This document shows, piece after piece, positions 25,101 to 37,100 of a stretch of 64,000 nucleotides of DNA (position 1 is its first letter; each line of letters opens with the position of its first letter). Below the pieces are notes generated by a model that was not told where the DNA came from, searched no databases, and saw only the letters and a program-made list of their open reading frames with translations. The translations under genes were made by a program, and so were the position numbers. The DNA comes from Sternotherus odoratus (taxonomy: Eukaryota > Chordata > Testudines > Kinosternidae), in assembly GCA_032164245.1 (NCBI GenBank), contig JAVMKO010000001.1:62540892-62604891 (forward strand), written 5' to 3'.

Positions 25101-28100
25101 TAGGAATGTATTAGACTTTGGATGGTAATGCAAATAATTTAGTTGACAATGAAAGAATAACAACTCACAGGGGTAACATTTAGCACGAAAAACCAGTTCT
25201 CTTGCATACATACAAGAAATTTGGTACAAGGAAATTATCTAGGTGAAATCTTGGCCCTATTAAAGTCAGTAGTTATACTCCTGATGTTCCAATATTATTT
25301 TTTATCACTATAACTCAACAAGAGTTTGTGAGAATTTATATACACGTTTTCTTTTAAAAAGAGATATTACTGGTTCCAGAAATATTATGTATACTTTAAA
25401 GTTGCTGGAACAGAAACATCTTTGGCACCGAGATGATCATTTTAAGTGCTCTCACTCTGTGTGCTAGTCTGCATATGACACACATGCATATGACTGCACA
25501 CACAAATATATAAAAATAATGAACATTTTTGCTGAGGCTAGTCAGTAAGATCTATTTAAGGCTGTCTGTTGTTTTATTAAAGAAAAGGGAAAGTATCTTC
25601 CAAATGACTGGAAAAATGAAAATTTGTACTTGCACAGGTCACATCAACGTTAGTGAAACCTGGAAGAAAGAAGTTAAATAAGGACTTGTTTTATTCCCTT
25701 TTGTCAAGTTAATTTGTGACAACATATTAAAAATCGGATTTTAGCAATCAGAGGTACAATGATGTACAAGTCTCAAGAAATAGCATCCTAATATTAATGT
25801 AACTTGTGATACAGTTATAACTATATAATTATAGTTATTATGGAGCTAATTCAAGCAATACTGTAAAAATTTGTACTTTGTGTGTGTTTTTGCTATTATC
25901 GTGTATCACCTTTAAAATACTAGCTCTATACCAGTGTAAGCATATAAAAGCTGCCTGCCACAAAAGACTTCATTGCCTTCTCTTTTCTCATCTGCCTTGG
26001 TTACAAATTAAAGGGGAAACAAACTGTTCCATATTTCAGTAGCACGGTGATCACCCTTAATAGCTTCTAAAAATGCTTTTGTTGCTTGTTTTAGGTTACC
26101 ATATGTAATAGTATGTTTTACTGATCCTGGCTATGTTTATTTAAAATGTATGTTTTTCGCCATTCCCACATGGAGTTGGGGATCTATTAGGTTAGGAAAT
26201 GGTGGTTAGGTTATAATGTCACAACTCATTATGTTAAACTCTGATGGATGTCCAGGGGATACAGATCAGATACAAGTGGATTGTTAAACTATTTAAAGGA
26301 GGCATACTTTAAAGGAGTGAAAAAGGGAATTCGGGAAAATACAAATTGTACAGCAATAAGCCAACCCTCTCTCCTTCATAGTTCCCTTTAAACCTCATTG
26401 AGAGGAGGTATTGGGGTCCCAGCAGCAGGATAGCTAGACTAGGATGGAAAAGGGGAAGGATGATGGCAGTCTTCAAACATAGGGAAATGAGAATGGAATT
26501 ACCTACACTGTACAATTTTATTTGTGGGGTAGATCCAGATATTTTAAGAATAAAGTTGCAGCCTAATTAAAACCACATCCAGTGTCTCCTCCTCTCCTTC
26601 AGGCATAGACAGACAATCATCTATTGCAAGTATTCCCTAATGTCTGTCTGAAACTTCATGAGTTGGTGTTGGGGATTATAAATGTGTTTTATCAGATTAT
26701 GCATATATAGCATCAACATTTTTAGGTATCATTAAGACAGTAATTTACTGTCATCTTATGTTGCTTCTGAGACAATTTTTACAGGAATTTTCCACTCTGC
26801 ATTGTAAATAGCAGCATGGAAGACCAATACTTATTTTATCTTTCTCCTCTGGGCTCTGAGTTACTGTACATTAATACAATATTATGTATAATTTGCCAGT
26901 ATCAATAAAATTGGTCTCATGGAATGTAAATGGGAATTAATAACCCAGTCTAAAGATATAAAGTTCCTAATCAGTGCAGATGGGAACATGAAGATTGACT
27001 TGAGAGACCCATTCAATAGATTTTGAAATGCACTAAACTACCACATGATTGAATAAATCAGATTTTTGGTCATTCCCTAGTGATAAAGCAAGTGAAGCCT
27101 AAATTATGATTAAAAATCAGTCCTTTTTCAAGAACACAGGGTTTTAGTAGGCAAAGAGAGGAAGATAGGTTTCCATAACCAGAGAGATATAGAACAAAAA
27201 TTCTGAATTCTTTGATTTTATACTGATGGATTTACTCTAATATCAACCTATTTTCTTATGTGGAATCTTAGTTATGCGGTTCTTGATTGTGATATATCAA
27301 AGGCAGATTTCACTATGGATTTAGGTTTCTAACTTCAGGCACTCAAGTTAGCCAGATACATTTCAAACTGGTGAAATGTTTTAAAATCTCTTGCATGGAC
27401 TTGTCTGGTTCCCATTACTATATTATCTGGATGCTTCACAGTCTTTAATGCACTTATGCTCACAGCACCTCTGAGAGATAGGGAAATGCTATTGTACCCA
27501 TTTTACATATAGGCAACTGAGGCACAAAAAGGCTAACTTGCCTAAAGTCACACAAAAAACCTGTGGTAGAGCAGAGAATTAAACTGGGTTTTACATGTTC
27601 TAAGCTAGGGCCCTTACCACTAGATCATTGTTACTCCCTAAAAATTAATGATACCATCTAAAGAAGAGTGATATTTTCTGAGTTATAATTTAGGATAAAA
27701 GATCTTATGACGTCCTTACCAAGACCAAAAAATGTTGATGTCAGTAAGATTTTAAATGAGTAAGGCTTTCATGATTATATCCTCAGCTATAGCAAAATGG
27801 TGAGTATGAAGTTACAGATGAAAATATATCCTGAAGTAGTGGAATGTAAATCTACAACAATAGGAAGCTTTTAAAATATGAATTATAACAGATATTATGA
27901 CTCTATCACTGCTGTATGTTGCAACAGGAACCATGTCAAACTATCACATCTTTTTTTGGTTCTCATAGCTATCTGGATGCTATACAACATCACATTCTCA
28001 CTGATATGTCTTCTGAGCAGTAGCCTAAAGGACATTAAAATTTGATTTTTTCAAATTAGTCTTAAGAATGACACTCAGACTGAGGTACCTATTTCCTGAA

Positions 28101-31100
28101 AACACTGTTTTTTCTCTGTTTCTGCTGTGTAAAGTTTGTCCACTAAGAAGCATAGTGAGAGTCAGTCAGACTTCGAGGTCCATTTAGTGCCATTAAATGA
28201 ATTAAACGAAAATCACAGCTGAGGAAAAATACATGAACTGTAGAAAGAGAATGGGGAGTTTCAGTGGGAAATGTGACCAATAGCAAGAGGACAGCCAAGA
28301 TATGACCCAAACAGCCTGGAACTGCTACCCAGTAAGAGACTAGAAAACTGAAGGGTTGTTGTATTGAGTTTGGAGAAACTTCCAGATTGCATTATTAAGA
28401 TAAGCTCATTACTGTGGGAACAGAAACTATTACCCTTCTATTTTCATTAGTTAAGGGTATATTGTTAGCAATTTTTCCCAACTACAACAAAGTATTTAAG
28501 CTTGTGCTTAATTTTAGGCATGTGAGTAGTCCCATCAAAGATGCTAACTCTCAGGAAACAATGAAGCTTGTTAGCGTAATAGATTTCTGTTAATTTAGAT
28601 CATGATTTTATCAAATTCCTGACAAATATGCTCATTGCTATAGTGAAATGTAATGGAAAGATTCTGCCAGTGCACAAGAGGAATACGCCATTTGGAAAAC
28701 AAAAAAGAAGCAAAAACATATACACAAAAATGACAGTGGAACAATGACCTAGGCCTGGTACAACTAATTCCTTACTGAGCTGTCCAAGTCGAGCCTTCTC
28801 TTTTTTACCGAACAAACGTCCTATTGAAGACTTGATTCCTTTCTTCTTGGGAGCTTTGTGTAGGGAGTCCTGGCTGCTACTGGCACTGCCAAGACCAATA
28901 ATTTCCGGCTCCAGTGAAGCAGGCAAACTACTGCAAAGTAGAAAAGAAGAGATAGGTAACATTATTCTCCTGGTTAGGTTTCAGTTTCTCCTGAGCAGCC
29001 GTGCAAAGAGATTATCTAGAATCTAATAAGAGCCTCTTCATAATTAGAACAATTAATCAAATTGTTGATGGTTTTTTTCCTGCACAGCTTAGCAACAAAT
29101 AGAATAGTATAGTGTCTAATGTTCTTGTCTCAATCAAGCTGAAGCAATCCCACAAAAAATGGCAAAGAGTAAATAAAATGTAAAAAGTCTTTTAAATTTG
29201 TTTTGACAAAAACGATGCTGGAAAAATGTATGAACCACAGCAATATATGGTTTCCCATCTGAAATTTGAAGTGTTATTTGTAAAGAAAAATATATCAATG
29301 ATTTTATCTCATTTACATTGTGTAATTAGACAATTACAGAAAGTAAATTTCAATCAGATAATTTCTGTTTGTTTCGCTCATTAACCAAATACAGCATACA
29401 TTATTGAATATATATTTAAATCTAAGCAATTAAGATTTTCAGCATTTCTAAAACTCTAAAGCAGACATATTGACATTACAGGCTACTTCATGGATTTAAC
29501 TTTAAAAAAGGAATGTTTTGCAAAACAGAATACCATATATTCTATATGTATATACTGTATTCAGCATTTGGTACTTGGAGTGAACATTTACCAGTAATTG
29601 CCATTCATTGTTATCTCAGATAATTAAGTTATTTCCTGTGCCCAGCTTTGGATTCCACAGTATAATAACAGTTGACAACTAATTGCATTTATTGTTGTGT
29701 ACTCTATATTGTATATTTATAATACCCTTCAATGACTAACCATATTCCAACTGGCCAAGACACAGTCATGTGAATAAAAGAGTTGGTTATCTGTCATCCA
29801 CAAATAATCTGCTATAATTAATTAAGGTTTATATCAAATAACACTGATCAGTTTATCAGTAGAACACAACAGTCAGGAGGCTACAACCATCTACATTTCA
29901 AAGCTGTAAACACCAAGGGAAAGAAGTAGTTAGAGTGCCACAAGATGATTTTATAATGATTATAAATGATATAATGATATAATAATCATTTTATAATGAT
30001 TTAAGTTTGATAGGGATAAAATTGTGTATCAGGAAAATAATATAAAATCTCCTGAGAGCGCTGTTGGAATCCTGAAGATTTGGTACATTAGACTGGACAA
30101 ACACTAGTGAATGTATGATAGGAAACAACAATCTTGCATTGGTAGGAAAATGGACTTGATTATTTTCATTTTTCCGGGTGAAATTCTGGTCCCACTAAAC
30201 TCAGTGACAAAATTTCCATCTCCCTCCATGTGAAATTTCTATCATTCATGCTGAGCCCAGTCTCTCACCATCTTGAGTAGGCACTGGGTAACTGTAATCG
30301 GGTCTTCCGTGGCCAGGCTGGCTAGATCACTGGTCTTTTGGTCTGTAAGGCCAGAGGGGATAGTAGGGGGACCCGGGCCCTCCCAAAGGTTTTCTTTAAC
30401 TCTGCTGTGCCAGATGGCAGTTTCTCTGATTCCTCACAGTGACAATATATGAAAATAAATCTCCAACGTGCAATATCTCTTTGTTAATAAGTGAATGAAT
30501 GAATGAATGTTATACCCTCTTATGTTATATTTGTCTCCTGTTTAATATAATTACTGTGTTGAATACATTCTATGTATTTGTGTTATTTCTTGGGAGTCTC
30601 CAACTATTTGGCAAGTAAGCGGGGTTGCCTGGCGGTTAGATTTTCCTCCCAAGCTGCCCTGGTGACCCTGCCAGGAAGGAGCACCAAATAAATTCACAGT
30701 GAAAAATAAAGAAGATACACCCTGCTGAGTGGGTGGCAGGATCCAGAAGAACCCAGACCTGTCCATCAAAACCTGTAAGCAGGTTGGCATTAAAGAAGGT
30801 AACCTGGTGGAGAGCGGGCACTACACTGGAATAACTGTATCTACATTAGGGATTTCACCAAGCACAGAAATGTCATTAAAAATCAGACCCCAGCTGATAC
30901 TACAACACTGGCAAAAGCTTCTAGTGCGTTGACCTGGCCTTAATGAATTTACTCGCCCCTCTTTTATGGATTCTCAGTTTACCCAGGCCCTATATCCACA
31001 TCAGTACTGTCTCTTGGCCTTCTGCAAAATACAGGATTCATTTATCCAGAGGCACTTCTTGCCTTGAATTCCCCTTGTTCTTGCCTTTTCCATCCATTAG

Positions 31101-34100
31101 GATTATCATTATGTAACAGCATTCTTTCAGGTGAATATTAAGGTTCCTGTTCTAAAGTAGTTATAACTTAAAGTTAGACCAAAGACATGGCATAAGAGAG
31201 AAATAGACATTATTATTATTTGCTTTTTATCACCAGTGTAGTGTTTGGGATGGTAGAAATGACAAAGAAAAGGACATTTTCTGACTTACAGGACATACAA
31301 TCTCAAAAGAAGTCAGGATGTATTGGGAAATCAGAAGAATCATATAATTTCAAAAGGATATAACAGTCAAGTTGAGAATTTCTGACTCGTGTTATGAGCT
31401 TCTTACCTTCTGGCATCATTGTGGTATGAAGAAGGAAGGGTATGAGTCATCCTGATGGCTCTGGGAGTTGGAGGAGGAGAGGTTTCACATTTTATTGTGG
31501 CTTTATCTTCACGTCCATCTTCTTCTACCACTGCAATCTACCAGTCAAATAGATCAGTGAGAATATGCATCAGCTTTTCAAGCCATCTGGAAACTGCAGC
31601 AAGTATTTCAAGTATTTGTCAAATGGTCAGCTTTGGAATCAATTGAGCAAATGAGCAAACGTTAGGATTATGTAAAAACCCCATGAAAGTACTAGGAAAG
31701 AGACCAAATGTTCTAACCGTGCCAACTTAAAATATATATATTATAAATGAAAGAAATCATACTTAGAGAAGCAGACTGTTCCTATTATGCAGAATAGGTT
31801 TGATCCTGCAAAGACCTTAGCATACAAATAACTTTATTCACAAGTAGTCCAATTGAACTCAATAGGACTACTCACGTATTCAAAGTTTCTTATTCTCATC
31901 TGAGTAGAACAAGGGTGGTCTAGCTTAGTGGTTAGAGTAGGTGTCAGGCCTAGTGGTTGGAGCAGGCATCAGGCCTACTGGCTGGGGTCAGAGCCATAGT
32001 CAGCAGTGAAAGCCAAGAGTCAAACTGGAAGGTAGGAACTGGATACCAACGCCAAAGGTCAAGCCAGAGGACAGAAGCTACAGCGAGCTGGGTATCAGAT
32101 GAGGAAGGGTTCTAGGCAAGGACTCAGTGCAAGGCAGGAGCAGCAGGAACAAAGTAACACAAGACTAGTTACGGTGGTGGGGCATGAGCATTGTGAAACA
32201 GTGAGCTGCTGCTGGTGTAAAAGCCAGCCTGCCGACCTCTGCAGCCAATCAAGCAGCGTGGTTAATCTGACAGGCCAGCTATACTGGTGAGGCTGCCTAC
32301 AAACTAACTCTGCAGCAAGCCCTGATTCCTGACTCTCATGAGTTAAGGCTGTGCAGGATCAAGCCGATTATTTTCACAGCTTGTTTATGAAGGGGTTATA
32401 TTTCTAGATAATAAGCATGAAGGAAATGGAATTTTGTCACAGTTTTTGATGGCTTTGCTAATGTCTCTAATACCAACAAAATTATGACATCCTGTCCCAG
32501 TTATATACATAACTGCATATTGTACCAGGTACAGACAAAACTCAACCTTAAAGATTATGGCTACTCCATCAATAAGAAGAGTGAACAAGATGTTCTGTGA
32601 AAGTAATCAGAATGTAACTAAGCTTGGTTTAAGATGCTGTGTTTCTTAATGGCTGCACTACATTATATATTATCAGATAAAGTCACTTGAGAAACTTAAC
32701 TCCTAACACTGAATTAATTGTTGATTTTCACTCACAAGTTTTTTCAAGTTGGAATAAAAATGAAAATGCATTTCTCCAATTGTTTAGATAAAAACAACTT
32801 AAAAGTTTCATAAGTAAAAAGCACAAAGAAATTTTAAAAAAGCCATTTAATACAGCTATTGTATCATTAACATATCAAGTGTCATACCTTTCGTCGATGT
32901 TTCCTTAGATCACTTGGCTTCGGTTTGATGAAAAAAGCAACAACAAAAAAGAATGATTAGTAAACCTTATTTGACCAAACACTCGGAGTTCACATATATA
33001 TTTATTCTGACTTATAAAAATAGTGATAAGGATACCCAATCCTATTCTCCAGATTCCCTTGTCATAACTTAAAAATACCTTCTGAGTGCAATAATTTAGA
33101 GAACCCACCACAAAGCCCTGCTTTCCTGCAGAACCGCCGCACCCATAAGTCCCCTTCATTTTCACATAGTTTTCAGACATGATATAGAATTTTCATTTTT
33201 AGATCCTTTCCCCCATATCTCCCATAAATCTTCCCCAAAGAATCAACAATAGTAAAAGGATGAGGCTTTCTTGCAACTCTCTAGTGTTTCAAACTTTTTA
33301 AACATTTTACTGAAAAACAGATATGAGAGCAAAACATGGATGATTTAATTAGGGATTAGTCCTGCTTTGAGCAGGAGGTTAGAGTAGATGATCTCCTGAG
33401 GTCCCATCCAAGTCTGATATTCTATTAGCCACATGTGGCTAGTGGCAAACATATTGGACACCACTGATAGATGATACCTCAGAGAGGTTTATCTACCCTG
33501 TTCTTAAAAACCTCCAATGATGGAGATTCCACAACCTTCTTAGTTAATTTGTTCCAATGCTTAACTTCACTTACAATAAAGTTTTTCCTAGCATTTAACC
33601 TAAATCTCTCTTGTTGCAATTTAAGCCCATTACTTCTTGTCCTGTCCCCAATGGATCAGGAGAAAAATTTATCAACCTCCTGTTATACCAATCTTTCATG
33701 TACTTTGAAACTGTTATGTGCCCCATCAGTCTTCTCTTTTCCAGACTAAACGAACCCAATTATTTTAAATCTTTCTTCATAGGTCATGTTTTCTAAACCT
33801 TTAGTCATTTTTGTTCCTCTGCTCTGGACTTTCTTCAATATGTCCACATCTTTCCTGAAGTGTAGGGCTCAGAACTGGACACAGTAGTCCTGTTGAGTGC
33901 TAATTATTGCTGAGTAGAGTAGAAGCATAGGCGTGCTAATGTCTCAAAAAGAAAAAAAGTGGCTTTGCATGCAGAGTGCGGTGCCTTTAAAATAAATAGC
34001 TAAATACAATTCCCTGGGTGTGCACTCTAATAAAATGTGCTGCGCGCGCCTATGATTGGAAGAATTACTTTTTGTGTCTTGCTTACAACACTTTTGCTAA

Positions 34101-37100
34101 TACATCCCAGAATGATGTTTGCTTTTTTGCAACAGTATTACATTGTTGATTCATACAGTTTGTGATCCAATATAAACACCCAGATTCTCTTCTGCAGTAT
34201 TCCTTCCTAGGCAGCCATTTTCAATTTTGTATTTGATTATTCTTTCCTAAGTACAGATGCCTGAGGACTCCATTCAATATGCTCTTCCAGTTTGACTGTG
34301 AACCATCGATGACCACTCTTTGCGTACAGTTTTCCAATCAGTTGTGCACCCATTTATAGTAAGTTTGTCTTGGCTATGTTTTACTAGTTTGTTTATGAGA
34401 AGGTTATGTGAGATGATATCAAAAGCCTTACTAACATTGATATACATTGTATTTCCTGCTTCCCTTCTACCCACAAGACTTGTTACCCTTTCAGAGGAGA
34501 ATATTAGGTTGCTTTGACATGATTTGTTCTTGACCGATCCATACTGACTGTTACTTATCACCTTATTATCTTCTGGGTGCTTGCAAATTGATTGATTATT
34601 TGCTCCATTATCTTTTTGGGTATTGAAGCTAAGATGACTGGTCTGTAATTCCCTGGGTTGTCCTTATTCCCCCCTTTTAGATAGGTACTAAATTTGCCCT
34701 TTTCTAGCCTTCCGGGATCTGTCCCATCCTCCATAAGTTCTCTGAGATAATCACTAATGGCTTAGAGATCTCTTCAACCAATTCTTTAAGGATGTATTTC
34801 ATCAGTCCCTGCTGATTTGAAGACATCTTCCTTGTTCACATAATTCTTAACTGGTTCTTTCCCTATTTTAGCCTTGGATCCTACCCCATTTACACTGATG
34901 TTCACTATGTTAGTCACTGCTAACCTTTTTGGTGAAAACTGAAACAAAAAAGGAATTTAACACTTAGGCATTATGATGTTTCCTGTTATTGTCTTTCCCT
35001 TATCACTGAGTAACGGCCCTACCCTGTTCTTTGTCTTCCGCTTTCTGCCAATGTATTTGTGAAATGTGTTCATTACCCTTTATGTTCCTAGGTAGTTTAA
35101 TCTTGTGTTGTGCCTTGGCCTTTATAATATTGCCCAAGTAGGTTTTTTTATATTTATCCTTTGTAATTTGATCTAGTTTCCTCTTCTCTGTAGGACCCTT
35201 TTTTGAGTTTCAGGTCACTGAAGATCTTGGTTAAGCCACCAGATCTTTTTACCATACTTCCTATCTTTCTAATGGATTAGCATAGTTTGCTCTTGTGCAT
35301 ATGGAGAAACAACAAAATATGGACAAAAAAAATTCTACAGAGGAGTAGGTGAGGCTTGGTAAGGACTAAGCAAACAGTGAAAACAATTTGATCAGTTTAT
35401 TTTAATAAATATCATGCTCGAGACTGCCATCACACATTTCCTTACCAGTGTCATGACCCCCATGCGATCCATTTCTCTGGCTGGACTGCGAGGTGTGAGT
35501 TTAGGGGTTGAGTGCCCACTAGGAGGAGAAGAGCTTGCAAGTGATGAAGCTGTCACTGATCCAGTAATAGATGTACCCGGGTGAACTCTAGCTAAATTTA
35601 AGCCTTCTAGACTGACGCTGGCTACTCTGTTCTCTATTTCTTCAGCACGCAGTTCTGTTGATTCTTTTTCTTCTTGGATTAACCTTATGGAGTGAAGAAA
35701 GCATATGATAATATTCTGATAATTGTCAAGTACATAAGGTGTGTTTCAGGCTCTAACAGCAACTTCACTTCTTTCAATACCTGAGGATGAACTTGCCTTT
35801 GCAGAAGTTTTATGTGCGTAGATGTGAGTAAACCCACTATAGTTTGATAAACGTTAGAGGAAAAAAACTGTATTAAGGATACTGCCTTGTAACTATTAAT
35901 TCATAGTTGAGGCTGCTAATGTATACAACAATTTAACTATAAAAACAGTTTAGGTAAAATTTCAAAAAATCCTCTACAACAGCACCATTAGTGAGCTTGC
36001 AAAATACAGGCACACATACTTCTGCATAGACTTTGCAGGTACAAAAATGTGCTAGCAGACTTGATAAACTCTAACATTTGCACGTATTAGAATCCATACC
36101 TGCAAAACCTATTGGATTAGGCTGACCATATTTCCTTTAGACAAAAATGGGACATTGGGATGGCAAAAACGGGACAGGGTGGGGGGGGGGGGCATGGCCC
36201 CACCTGGGTCCCCCAGCGCCGGGTGGGGGGGAGGCAGATGGGGGTCAGGGGGGATGGATGGAGGAATAAACAGAACAGGGATGGGGGATGAAGAGGATGG
36301 AGGGAGAGAGAGAAGGGGGGATGATGGATGAAGATGATGGAGGGGACGGAGGGAGAGAAGGCACGAAGGTGAGAAGGGAGAGGATGGATGGATGAGAGAA
36401 GAGATGGGGGTAGGGAGCAGGGGGGATGGAGGAGGCAAGGGACAGCGAGAAGGAGGGATGGAGAGAAGGGAGATGGAAGAGGAGGCAGTGGACGGAGGGA
36501 GAGAGAGCAGGGAGGAAGGGAGGGATGGAGAAGGAGGATAGAGAGAAGGAAGAGAGGGATGGAGGGATAGAGAGAAGGGAGGAAGGAAGGGATGGAGGGA
36601 CGGAGAAGGGGATAGAGAGAAGGGATGGAGGGAGCGAGAGGAGGCAGCGGACGGAGGGAGAGAGCAGGGAGGAAGGGAGGGATGGAGAAGGGGGATGGAG
36701 AGAAGGGGGGATGGAGAGAAGGAGGGAAGGAGGAATAGAGAGGAGGAGGCGGCAGCGGGCGGCGGGCTGAAGCCGACGGTGGATCGGAGCTGTCCGGAGC
36801 TTCAGCCGGGGGCCAAGCACTCCGGCGGGGGGGCTGCCGGCCGGGTTTTATGACTCATAATCACATAAATTCAGTTATGTGATTATGAGTCATAAAACGT
36901 CCGGCCGGCAGTGGGTGGCGGGCTGAAGCCGACTGCGGAGCGGAGCTGTCCGGAGCCGCAGCTGGGGGCCGAGTGCGCTGGTGGCGGTGGGGGTGGGGAG
37001 GGAGGAGGGCGGCGGTGGGGGTGGGGAGGGCGGCGGCCGACGTTTTATGACTCATAATCACATAACTGAATTTATGTGATTATGAGTCATAAAACCCGGC

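Larger units (their letters stand above)
22144..28775 (-). other. PPFIA2: PPFIA2 intron with CR1 and MIR copies
   Basis: Besides the CR1 blocks (22511-23645, 24085-24665), the hairpin at 22792-22850 and the MIR remnants, the rest (24670-27420 and 27650-28770) is AT-rich sequence in which I see no gene. Near 25236 (GTGAAATCTTGGCCC) and 28500 there are fragments of short palindromic interspersed repeats. Confidence 0.75.
31538..32887 (-). other. PPFIA2: PPFIA2 intron with two short repeats
   Basis: Holds the palindromic repeat fragment at 31795-31890 and the GC-richer repeat at 31905-32345. The rest is AT-rich with no coding signal. Confidence 0.7.
32918..35445 (-). other. PPFIA2: PPFIA2 intron, largely CR1
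   Basis: From 33353 to about 35290 the intron is CR1-derived in two orientations with a MITE inside. The flanks (32918-33350, 35290-35445) are AT-rich without features. Confidence 0.75.

Noticed and set aside
28600..28775. Open minus-strand extension past the exon at 28776 ([13 protein letters not shown]...)
   Set aside because: A clear donor (A|GTAAGG) ends the exon and the next exon joins in phase; the extension is ordinary intron, although intron retention cannot be excluded without RNA data.
36109..36820. Ser/Pro-rich frames (109 and 191 codons) on the minus strand and Arg/Glu/Gly-rich frames on the plus strand
   Set aside because: Translation of a purine-rich simple-sequence tract; no start context, no splice structure, no protein similarity.
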